52,962 nt of DNA. Origin: Chara braunii. Lineage: Eukaryota > Streptophyta > Charophyceae > Charales > Characeae. The stretch spans positions 2,471,139 through 2,524,100 of the forward strand of contig BFEA01000126.1 of assembly GCA_003427395.1 (NCBI GenBank), written 5' to 3'. The translations under genes and the position numbers were made by a program. Below are positions 43,441-52,962 of this stretch, piece after piece; position 1 is the stretch's first letter, and each line of letters opens with the position of its first letter. The notes under the pieces are model-generated. The model searched no databases, was not told the DNA's origin, and saw only the letters and a program-made list of their open reading frames with translations.

Positions 43441-43958
43441 GCAGTAGTATATATTCCCCTGTTCTAGCGGTAGATTCATTCGATTTTGGGCATCCTACTG
43501 GTAAAAACTTCTTTGCCTGTTCGTTTGGTTCAGGCAGCCCATAGAAATGAGGGAAGGGGGAAATTTAGAAGAAAAAGGGAAAAAAAAAGCTAAGAAAAAA
43601 AATAAAAAACTTATCTGAAATGGTTTGACGCTGTAAAACGAGCGCCATTTCTTTTCTTTCAGGGACTATAAGGGACTATAAGTCCCTGCTCTTCTTGGTG
43701 CGCCACTTGGCGCTTTGCTTTCAATTTATTTATTTATTCACTTATTTTCGTTGGTTTTTAACCAACTGTCACATCCTGTGGCATCCACGAGCTTTTGAAC
43801 TACAGACCCGAGCTCGAGCCTAGAGGGACTCGAAAGGAAAAACAAATGGACTAGTTCTCAATTTATGTCTGTCATCCTTGCGTACGGACCACGCAGATCC
43901 GCGCGGCGGATTTTTGCGGCACGATTTCACTGATCGTCGGTAGGGTTGCTCTTATAAA

Positions 43959-44048
43959 GGAGCTAGCATCAGTAGGGCGCCATTGGGTTCGATCCTAACA
44001 TCAGTTGTGTGAGAAGTCAATGCGGTAACCGATTAGGCTAGCTCCTAT
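43959..44048 (-). other. tRNA-like or SINE-head remnant (not a functional tRNA)
   Basis: On the minus strand TAGCCTAATCGG resembles an A box and, about 31 bases on, GGATCGAACCC resembles a B box. The block is bounded by GGAGCTAGC and GCTAGCTCC. However, the distance from the B box to the closing stem is about 20 bases too long and the T stem pairs poorly, so it cannot fold as a normal tRNA. A tRNA-derived SINE or chance are the alternatives. Confidence 0.25.
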
Positions 44049-46457
44049 TAACGGGAGCAATGGCCGTAGCTTTCCAATTTGAAGAGTTGCAGCCCAGTAG
44101 GCCGCCCAGTACCCGTCCTAGGTAGGCCTTGCCTGCTGACCCTATCTGTGTTGGCTGGCGACGGAACTCGAACAATCAGCCCACCCAGTAGGCCACGACA
44201 TCGGTTTCCCGACCCCGCGTACAGAGTCAACCTTGTGGGGCAAAAAACTTGGGATGACATATTTCCTATCTCCCCCACGCCGTGACTCCATACTCGGCGC
44301 AATCATTCATTTTAGCCTACTTAGATCCTGAATCACGGGGCTGCTAAACCCCGCGTAGGTAAGATAAGTCTAGCTTTAACATTCCCACAACCATGTGCTT
44401 TCGCGGCCTTTTCAAGAACCGCATCTGAGTGGTCACATGATCGATTACCACCATAATTCTCGGACGTCACAAGCGTCCAGACTAAGGTTTAAAAAAAAAA
44501 TAGTCTCTCGGTCGTAGGCTAGCTTAAATAAACGTCTGGCAAACGTCAGTCTCATCAAGTCCCTCAATTCAACAAAAAAGTTGGAAAACGTCCAACATTG
44601 AAAAACCCGAGCAGATACCCTTGTACGGGTTTCTGTAACGACATCGCAATTGCAGTTAGATGCATTTTATCTATTTATTTATTTATTTTTACAATCAGAT
44701 GCATTAAAAAAAAGGTTACAAGTGTCAATATGCCATTTGTTGGCCGTGTATCTTCCCTCCCACCTCACTTGGCAGGGTGTATCTTTCAAACAACGCTCCA
44801 GGCGATCTTGCAGTAAGATGAATTTTTCAAAATCCAATGCCTTGTAAAAAAAAAAAAAATCAATCATTTTCTTGTCCTTTCCTCCCACCTCTCACGACAG
44901 GAGGGCGCCTGAAATCATTGAGGGGACGTTTTGTCTTCATCAAGATAAAAAGTGGGGTTGTGTATCTTTTTGTGTTCTAGCGGAGAATTCATTCTCATTT
45001 TGCACATTTAGTGAGCAGAGCAATGAAGCAAGACCTCTTATGTGTTCTTGTTTTTTTTTCCTCATTTCATAACGGTTTCTTCCACCCGCTAAGTGGCAGA
45101 CCTTACAAGTTTTTTTTTTTTTTGTATTTTTTTTCCTTTTCTTTTTGTATTGTTCTTCTTCTCTTGTGCAAACCCGTTTAGAAACAACCACTATTTTCAC
45201 ATCTCGAGTCCGCTTTCCCACCAGTCCTTAGCCCAAACACTCTACGGACCCTGGCCTGAACTGCCTAGCCTTGGTACTCATCAACAAATTCGATGAATAA
45301 TACACCATCATGAACAGGCGGTTTAAAAAAAATTATGAATATTAAGTATAAAGATCAACAAGATAAGCATATTGAAAATCATTAAAACTGCGGTTATTAC
45401 AATTTGTTAAATATCAATAAAGAGGGATAAGAATTAAAGGCAAACTAACCACACATCAAGTTAAAGGTTCAATAGACACTACACTTTTTGATTTAGCGCG
45501 AGTGAAAACCAGAAGATCAATTATCGGAGTTTGACAGATGTATGTAAAGGTGAGGTCCTTCGGCCACCACCACATTCAAGTGTGTTAAAATTGTGAAGAA
45601 TTTGTTTAATACCTACATTACTAACTAGGTTGCTTGGTTTACCTTAGTTACCTACACATCATGGTCATACAAGGTCAAGGAAGGTCCCTATTAGGGTTGG
45701 GGGGGGGGGCGGGGGGGGGGAGACTACACTTTGCAGGCGAATAAATTGAACAACTTTTGTACCAACGTCATATTGATTTTTTTTGCTAAAAAAAAAAAAA
45801 AAAATCTAATTAAAAATTAAACTATAAATTATACTAACATAGTTTAAAACTTATTTTCCTCGCATATTGAAGAAAAATTAGCGATTGTCAAACGTAAGAA
45901 GATAAATGACTTTTTACTCTCCTTAAAGAAAATAATGTTCTTTTGACTGAAAAATAAATTATAAGTTAATTTAATAAAACATGAGATTTGAGAAGTCTGC
46001 TTCGAATTCAAGAGGATAAATTTTTTGGAATATGATAGTTTTCCTAAATAAATTTTATAATAATATAAAATAGACTATGGCACGAGCCGGTGAGTTATCA
46101 TCGTAAGATTTGAAAAATAGGCGAGATGTGGGATGTAGTGGGGCAATGAGTCATTCCTTTTATATACGAAATAAATGAGATAAAATGAACATCACAAGCT
46201 ATAAACTCATAAGTTTTTAAAGAATGGTGTATAAGATATTGCTAACAATATTCCAAAATAAAATCAATAAATTATTTGTGGTTTCACAATGAGGTTTTAT
46301 AAAAGAGATAAGTGTTAAAAAAATTATCTTATGAAGAAATGAAATACGAAAGTTATCAAAAACATTGAAACAACATATTGCTTTTATCTTACTTCATTGA
46401 AAAAAACTTAGTACCATATGAATTGACTGTTATTTGAGAAATATTTGAAAAAAAAAA
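44049..46457. other. Gene-less, increasingly AT-rich stretch
   Basis: T- and A-runs (for example 45109-45135, 45788-45804) and a G-rich run at 45697-45721 able to form a quadruplex. No credible frame or RNA gene. Confidence 0.5.
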
Positions 46458-47010
46458 AAAACTTTATCCCGAATTTCATGAGGTAGGTGTATGGATCCTC
46501 TAACGAAACATCACCACACAAATCTGGATTAATAACAATTTGACATAAGAAATCGTTTGGAAAGGCAATAAGACAAAATTATTCAACAATCTTTTTTTCT
46601 TTCCCCATTGTGATGTAAGCATTGGTGGATTTATGCAGGAATATAAAAAATATAAATAAACTACAAGCGTTGTATATCTCGAAAAATATCATTTTAGGCA
46701 AACCGATCCAACAAAATGTTGCCTTCATCTTTATTGGTTTTGAAATAACTTAAGGCTATAGAGAATAGTTGTTCCTAAACAAATATTTCAGAAAAAATAA
46801 ATTTTTGTGCAAGTCTCATGAAATGGGTAAAGGATACTTGAAGGGAAAACTACCACAAAAATTTATATTAATAACAATTTGACACAAAAAATCTGATGGG
46901 AAGTTCAAAAAGACATTTTCTCTTCGTAATTGTGATGAAAGCATTGGTAAAAGACTTAAAAAATAACTAAGGTATTTAAAAAATTACAAGTATCGTATAT
47001 CTCAAAAAAT
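46458..47010. repeat. Diverged direct duplication of about 230 bases
   Basis: 46458-46690 and 46788-47010 share, in order, TCATGAGGTAGGTGTATGGA / TCATGAAATGGGTAAAGGAT, ACCACA, ATTAATAACAATTTGACA, TTGTGATGTAAGCATTGGT / TTGTGATGAAAGCATTGGT, and GTATATCTCGAAAAAT / GTATATCTCAAAAAAT. The offset is about 330 bases. Confidence 0.8.
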
Positions 47011-47649
47011 GCAATCCTGGTATACTCCCTGTTTATTAACGACCTAATAGTAATGGTTGATTCAACAACAAATAATATAAAAAAAATATAAATATTAGGA
47101 TGATGGATTTGCTATAAGGAGGTAGGTTGCTTGAATTTCGAAACATAAAATTGTTTCTGTTAAAGACTTTAATCCTAGGTTACGTCCTGTGCAGGACGAG
47201 TACCCCCTCCTACGCCCGAAACCCGTTTGGGACGTCCGGCCAGGCAGCCTGCCCGGTCCAACCGTCAAGCGTCTCAGCGTAAATTAGCGGGTGGACCTTT
47301 TTCATTTTTTTTTGGCCCTTTGCAAATAATATGGGCCAGATTATCTCCCGACGCAAAAAAAATAAAATTGGGGTCCAGCAGACCCCTGTTTCTTGGGCGA
47401 TGAAATCTGTGTCGTTGATCGCCGAAGCTCAACGACCCTCGTTCACCCGGTATTCGAATTCGAACTCTGCCCCACAGTTCGAATTCGACTGCCGTGCTGA
47501 GGCAGCATCCCGCCCCCTTCCTCTCGCTCGCCCCCGTGCTAAGTGCTCCTCGTCGTCGTGGTGGCGGCGCCCCCCCTTGCATGTCGTCCTAGACTGCTCG
47601 TCGCTGCAATGCCTTCTGTTCGTGCCTGCCATTGTCCGAAGGTGAGTCC

Positions 47650-48295
47650 CTAGACCTCCCCCCTCCCCCCCTCCTCCCTCCTTCTCCTCCTCCTCATCTT
47701 TCTTTGTGCTCTTATACGTCCTCATTTCTTCCTCCTCCTCATCCTTTGTCCGCATGCTTTCTTCCTCCTCATGGTTGATGGTGTGTGACGTGGCGACCTG
47801 ACGAAGAAAGGACGAGGAGGGCGAGGAGGAGGAGGAGCTGAAATGAGAAGAAAGAAAAAAAAGGAAGTTTGTGCTGCGATGAATGAACTATTTTCTTCGT
47901 CCTCCTCCTCCACCTCCCCACCCTCCTCCTACTGCTCCTCCTCCTCCTTCTCCTCTTCCTCCTCCTTTCTTCCTCCCGTCGCCACATCACACACCATCAC
48001 TCTCCTCCTCTTCTGACTTTCTTTCTCCATCTGTTTTTTTCGTCGTCCTTCTCCTCCTGCTTTTTCCCTCCTCTTCCCCCTCGTCCGCCTCCTCCTCCTA
48101 CTTTCTTCCTCCTCTTCCCTCACCTTCTCCTCCTACTTTCTTCCTCCTCTTCCCTCACCTTCTCCTCCTACTTTCTTCTTACTTCTTCTCCTCATCTCCC
48201 TACTCCTCCCACTTTCTTCCTTAATCTCCTCCTCCTCCTTTCTCCCATGTCCTCTTCTTCCTCCTCCTATCCTCCTCCTCCTACTTTCGTCGTCT
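47650..48295. repeat. Long polypyrimidine CTC/CTT tract
   Basis: Mostly CTCCTCCTC and TTCCTCCTC on the plus strand, with an internal purine-rich reversal near 47810-47865. Within it CTTCTCCTCCTACTTTCTTC is tandemly repeated at about 48123-48180. The Pro/Ser and Glu/Arg frames are artefacts of composition. Confidence 0.9.
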
Positions 48296-48404
48296 TTGAA
48301 CTTCAATCATCGGAAAGTAGGTCACACGGCGTCCTTAATGCTTGAAGCGTCGAACAGTGGCCACGTGGCGAGAGCGGGCCACGTGGTGATGGGTCGATGA
48401 AAGG

Positions 48405-48640
48405 AGTCGATGATGAGGACATTGGAGAAAGGAGGGGGATGACGGGGTCGATGAAGAGAACATCTAGGACAGGGTAGAAGAAAGAAGGGGGATGACGGGG
48501 TCCATGAAGAGGACATCGGAGAAAGGAGGGGGATGACGGGGTCGATGAAGAGGACATCGGAGAAAGGAGGGGAATGACGGGGTCAATGAAAAAGACATTG
48601 GAGAAAGGAGGGGGATGAAGGGGTCGAAGAAAGAAGAGGA
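48405..48640. repeat. Minisatellite of about 41-bp units
   Basis: GACATCGGAGAAAGGAGG plus GGATGACGGGGTCGATGAAG recurs with starts at 48418, 48459, 48512, 48553 and 48594; spacings are 41, 53, 41 and 41. One spacer carries an extra 12 bases. Confidence 0.9.
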
Positions 48641-48949
48641 TCCTTCTATGCAAGCAGTCCTACAGATCACCCCCCCTTACACACATAGCGCAACATAGCA
48701 CCACAACCCCCCACCCCCCTTTCAAAACGTCAAACACACAAAGAAAAACAGTAAATTTGGACAACTCTTTAGAAGCGCAAACAAGACCAGCCTCCCTCCC
48801 CCCCCCAAAAAAAACTCCGAAAGTCAATCGCCCGGGTGACCCGGGCGAATCCAGGCGGGCTGCCTGGGCCCGGGACGCCTGTCCGGGCGGGTCGTTCCGG
48901 GCGACTTTCGTAGCCTAACTCTGACCGGAATACTTTTCTATATCTACGA

Positions 48950-50599
48950 TTGTCAACGACAAATCTTTATCAAATGACGAGTGGGTAATCAATATCATAT
49001 TGAAAATGTTGATAACATGAAAGGTTAATCATACATCCTTTGGGGGAGAGTCGTTATCATATATTATATAGTTTAGGCAACACTAAATTAGTTATATGGT
49101 CCGTAACTGTGGAGTTACTAAGGTCATTGAAGAGGCAAATAACTTCATTTCTATGCAGGGAAAACCATTAATATCAAAACATGATCAATAAGGTGGTATC
49201 AGATTCAATAATACGAGCTAAATCCAAAAGTATTTTGAGAATTATTGATCTGAGTATGTAAGTTATAACCCTAATCATTCAATGGTTTAAGAGACCTATC
49301 TGTCTCGAGAAAGTTCTTTGAGGCTCATACCGATGGAACAAATAATTTTCTTAGACCCTGAAGTCTCCCCCTTAGTTAAGCCTCCAACTTAGATGGAGGA
49401 TAGATATTGGTTTGTCCCCCAAAACCCGCTAGAGTTGGAGTCTGCAAGTTATAGAGCAACAAAAAAAAAACCCTAAGTGACAATAATTTTCGGACAAATC
49501 TTATAAACGCATAAAAAAAATTTCACTTTTTTTGATAAAATATCTTATTCTCACTAGGATGAGGTGTACAAACAACTCGTATTTGGAAATATATAAATCA
49601 CAAACACACAGGGTCAAATCTTTTATACTTCTGAACGGGTTGGGTTAAAATGAGATCCTAAGAATAAAGGATATATAGGACAAAAAAACAGGGAACTCAA
49701 AATTTAAACAATTAGAACATGAGATACTGTCACTAAATAAGGAGAAATTGCATGAAATTGTTTTTTTTTATAAATACCTTGGTCTAATTTGTTGTCATTG
49801 GAATGAGCCTGATATTTGATAGAGGGTATCGAACACTGGTAAAAGGGGAAGGACGAGAATGAGCAATATCCATAAAATGAGACCAAATGATTTATTGGTT
49901 GAATGTTGTAAATTGAGGAGGAATAAAATTTTGCTAGATAGTCCTTAGTTTTCAAATGAGTTAGTAAGGAAGTAATGTACCTAACAAGGGTTTTTTGAAA
50001 GAAGTAGCAGAATATGTTTTCTTACACAGATATACCAATAACCAACATACCCTTAGACCTGAAGTGTTGACAATGGAGGACACAAGGAGGATTTTTGAAT
50101 AACTCTCAGAAATGCAGAAGTTTGTATACCTAAGTTGTGAAAGCTGCATATAGGACGCTGATAGTAAAAAACGATCCAAATGAATAATTACGAGCAGATA
50201 GGAAAAACAACTAAACGTAGGGATGCACCTCCTCAAACTTATCAAATGGCTTAAGGAGAGGAAAATCGAGCATGCAAAACTTTCTTCAGCGCAATGGCAA
50301 ATAAGACACAAATGTCTGCCCACTAATACTTGGCTGACATATCAGACTAGACTTGGACAGAAAGGCATAGTAGCCTTTCTATGGTGCAATCCATGCATAA
50401 ATGTCATGAAAGTAGAACGATACCATCGTCAAACAAATCTGGCCTACAACCTGCTTTACTGCCACCTCGCGACTGAAAAATAATCCACCAGTGAAGCGAA
50501 CTCAAATGAGATAACCCTCGAGGAGGGCGGTCCCAAAGCGACTTCCATGTTGCCCAAATATCCCGGACAGGCCGGACACAGTCCCCATGGCACCATAGA
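48950..50599. other. AT-rich gene-less stretch
   Basis: Frames at 49961-50323 (minus, 120 codons) and 50223-50483 (plus) overlap and resemble nothing I know. No RNA gene or repeat boundary is evident. Confidence 0.45.
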
Positions 50600-50939
50600 G
50601 TTCCAAAACTGCCATTTCGTCAAAATGGACATCTTTTATTTTTTGAACGGAATTGAAACTGAGTTTTTTTGCCGAAAACTCGTCAAAATTTGTTGTTCCT
50701 AAGGGTGCAACGTTTTACAAACGCTGGACCGCCTGGCTGTACATGGACCTAGCTTAAGACTAGGTACCTCCAGACAGTCCTGCCTGGAGGTACCTGGTCT
50801 CAAGCTAGGTCCATGTACAGCTAGAGGGTCCAGCGTTTGTAAAACGCTGGACCCTCAGGAACAACAAATTTTGATGAGTTTTCGCCCAAATTCGTTCAAA
50901 AAATAAAAAATGTCCATTTTGACGGAATGGTCGTTCCAA
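50600..50939. mobile_element. Foldback (MITE-like) element with candidate 7-bp target duplication
   Basis: 50607-50932 is a long imperfect palindrome: CCATTTCGTCAAAATGGACA on the left pairs with TGTCCATTTTGACGGAATGG on the right, and arms stay complementary to a centre near 50770-50785 (CCTCCAG...CTGGAGG). GTTCCAA flanks it on both sides (50600-50606, 50933-50939). The right arm contains a nested perfect hairpin, GAGGGTCCAGCGTTT, GTA, AAACGCTGGACCCTC (50824-50856). It codes for nothing. Confidence 0.75.
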
Positions 50940-51188
50940 GGACTGTCCCAAGTTCACCACCAATCCCAAACCGCTCTCAAAAAATAAAACCGCGTACCGC
51001 CACGTGCCGCAGACCAATAACGTCATCCAAAACAATAAAAAATGGGCACAGGGATACACATGGCCCAATCCATGTCCGACGACACTTCCACCAGATCTCT
51101 CAAAAGGAAGACACACCACGTAGAAAAATTCGACAGCACTTCCTCTAAAGAAAATACTTCAACGTTGTCATGGTGGCGATCCGACAAC

Positions 51189-51272
51189 GTATCCCCTTAA
51201 AACGCTTGTTGTCAGCGTATCCCCTTAAAACGCTTGTTGTCAGCGTATCCCCTTAAAACGCTCGTTGTCGCC
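51189..51272. repeat. Three tandem copies of a 28-bp unit
   Basis: GTATCCCCTTAAAACGCTTG plus TTGTCAGC, starting at 51189, 51217 and 51245; the third copy has a few changes. Confidence 0.95.
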
Positions 51273-51273
51273 G

Positions 51274-51640
51274 CCATGTTGCAAATTCGGCAGCACCTTC
51301 CCTTAGGAAGGCATTGACGTCTTGGCAACACTTCGACAACATCTCCCTTAAAAAACTTTGTTGTTGTGCCGTAAATTTGGCCGCATCTTCCCTTAGGAAG
51401 ACCTTGACGTCGTGGCAACACTTCTGGAGAATCTCCCTTCAACACCTCGCCGCTGTGCCACAAATTCGGCAGCACCTTCCCTTAGAACGGCCTTGACATC
51501 CTGGCAACACTTTGGCAGCATCTTCTTTCAAAAACTTGGCTGTTGTGCCGCAAATTGGGCAGCTCCTTCCCTCAGGAAGGCCTTGACGTTGCGGCAGCAA
51601 TCCAACAACATTCCAGCTCAAACTTCGTCGTTGACGCGCC
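51274..51640. repeat. Four tandem copies of a 90-bp unit
   Basis: The word CAAATTCGGC (or variants) recurs at 51282, 51372, 51461 and 51551, with CACCTTCCCTTAGGAAGGCC and GACGTCGTGGCAACACTT in each. Spacing is 90, 89, 90. The minus strand is open over pairs of units as a 30-residue repeat rich in Gly, Arg and Cys, but the 89-base step breaks the phase, so I treat it as non-coding. Confidence 0.9.
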
Positions 51641-51869
51641 GGTGATCTGGCAGCATAACCCCACCATAAACAATGGTCATCGCTGCACCAAAATTTCGGC
51701 CGCAGAACCCCCTTCAATCGGCTGCGCTGCTGCCGAAAAAATACGGCAGCGTCTCACGCACGTGGATTATGACTATGGCTGCCAAGCTATTGGCTACGGT
51801 CGCCCAACTCCACCTTCTTCCTCCCCGCAGACCTCCCACACCTTCACCTTCAACTCCCTCAACTTCTTG

Positions 51870-52110
51870 TAGACCTTCCACTCCCCCAGCAACTCCTCCC
51901 TCACCTCCTTCAGCATCTGGCCAGCACTCAAGAAGTGAGCTTGGGCAGCACCTCACACAATGTGAGGCAGCTGGCCGGGCGGCCCAACTTTTTTAGTAGT
52001 TGGAGGGGTTGTAGGCAACACATGGCCAACAGGTAAAATTTCGAGCTCATGCCTGGGTCCTTGATCAGGAGCCAAGATCAAAGGCCACGACGATTGATTT
52101 CCCCCTAGGG
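51870..52110. repeat. Dispersed repeat, copy related to 41893-42125
   Basis: Contains a perfect CCTCACA-CAA-TGTGAGG hairpin (51953-51969) and the CCTTGATC...GATCAAAGG hairpin at 52069-52095. See the first copy for the comparison. Confidence 0.4.
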
Positions 52111-52359
52111 GAACCAGGGCTCGCCAAACTTTAATGCACCTGGTCTTTTCCTCAGGCCACGTGCATCGAGAAAAGGGCTTTCCTTGTGGCTCGGCTCACA
52201 TCCAGCTCCTCCCCTCCAGTACGCACCTTCCCCTACACGTAGAAACGTTTGTGCTTCTCCACCTGCTGCTTTCTATAGCCTAAGTTATAAGGGTCCGAAT
52301 GTACCCGACCGAAAACGAGGACATGTACAAAGAAAATAAAGGGAAAGAAAAAACGAGAA

Positions 52360-52600
52360 GAGATGAAAAAAAAAAAAAAAAAAATCAACTCTTTTTTTTT
52401 CCTTTTTCTTTTTCTTTTTTCTTTTCTCTTCTCTTTTCTTTTCCTTTTTAGGCCCAGCCACGAAGCAAGGCGTTTTCGTGGTATCTTGGGCACCCACGAC
52501 CCATCCAACAACAGACTCAAGTTCGAATCCAGACGCCTTCGGTGCGGCCTCCCCTTTTTTTTTTTTTTTAGATATATATATTGGGGTGATCACAACTGTC
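52360..52600 (+). other. Low-complexity tracts around a B-box-like, possibly SINE-derived segment
   Basis: Poly-A (52365-52383) and TTTTC-rich tracts precede a segment with GTTCGAATCC (about 52521-52530) that matches a pol III B box. It ends in a long T run (about 52553-52569), as SINEs and pol III genes can. No good A box lies at the right distance. Confidence 0.2.
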
Positions 52601-52962
52601 TATATTCTTCTCTCTTCACCACAAGGGGCACGATTCCACTAGCACACGAGTCATGGCCTATTTGGACCTGTGCGACAGGATGAGAAAAGATAAATAAATA
52701 AATTTAAAAGACATAATGGATTAAAAAAAATGGTGAGGAGGTCGATGTTTGAAAGTACTGCAACGATGACCATCTTCTTGAACCTCAGAATCGACAGCTG
52801 CTGCTGCGAGTCACGTCCGTGGCCCCTTCACATGAGCTCGGAGGCCCACGACTTCTTGATGCTTGCAAAAGCCGCAGAAGCCCTCCCCGTAACAATGCAC
52901 ATTCGATGCATGTATCCTGTCAGGGAACCAAGATAGATAGATTTCTGTTTTGTTTTCTTTCG

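Larger units (their letters stand above)
47176..48917. mobile_element. Candidate 1.7-kb insertion with GC-rich inverted ends
   Basis: Left end TAGGTTACG followed by about 90 GC-rich bases including CCAGGCAGCC. Right end, reverse-complemented, reads TAGGCTACG followed by a GC-rich block also including CCAGGCAGCC. The block is GC-rich while both flanks are strongly AT-rich. The interior has low-complexity tracts and no transposase. No target-site duplication is visible. It might be a non-autonomous DNA transposon or just a composition island. Confidence 0.4.

Noticed and set aside
47883-48224. Pro/Ser-rich and Glu/Arg-rich proteins
   Set aside because: Composition artefact of the polypyrimidine tract; open in several frames at once.
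50223-50483. Small plus-strand gene of 86 codons
   Set aside because: Overlaps an opposite-strand frame and shows no family motif or promoter.

Overview
The window looks like repeat-dense nuclear DNA of a streptophyte (green plant lineage). It has no operons and no prokaryotic gene packing. There are long AT-rich non-coding stretches, many microsatellites, nested LTR retrotransposon remains and a plant-type tRNA-Asp primer-binding-site signature. The wording of the gag and pol proteins reminds me of charophyte algae such as Chara, but that is recollection and not proof. I see no convincing host protein gene. Essentially all recognisable coding sequence belongs to decayed retroelements.

Layout. 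Positions 1-8143 hold non-coding DNA, a foldback repeat (606-1024) and a diverged fragment of the giant repeat found later (2705-3285). Positions 8144-13827 on the minus strand are a degraded Ty3/Gypsy gag-pro-pol (gag, protease, RT, RNase H, integrase) with in-frame stops, frameshifts, a damaged RT active site and an internal RT deletion. Upstream of its gag, 14277-18950 on the same strand carries a chain of unfamiliar reading frames. I resolve them into repeated modules, named here X, Y and Z, plus an acidic linker and a charged helical segment. Positions 18945-22184 hold a tandem duplication, a cluster of AT-rich repeats around GC-rich palindromes, and a minus-strand primer-binding-site signature.

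The centre is a pair of about 6-kb direct repeats (22185-28391 and 34946-40920). They flank a 6.5-kb interior that encodes another X-like protein followed by a gag-like protein, with no pol. I read this as a non-autonomous retroelement with giant LTRs. Inside each long repeat lie two arrays of stem-loops. The first has eight hairpins with a nearly invariant loop core and stems that differ from unit to unit but still pair. The second has five hairpins spaced at 123-124 bases. A third hairpin minisatellite lies in the interior. These arrays and the XYZ modules are the best candidates here for something undescribed.

Positions 40921-52962 are mostly gene-less. They hold CT/CA microsatellites, AT-rich DNA, a possible 1.7-kb element with GC-rich inverted ends, minisatellites, a 326-bp foldback element with a candidate 7-bp target duplication, and 28-bp and 90-bp tandem repeats.

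How the parts may fit together: the minus-strand element has the full enzyme set but is inactivated. The giant-LTR element carries only structural (gag-like) and X-like proteins, so its movement would have needed enzymes supplied in trans. The shared order, X family upstream of gag, links the two.
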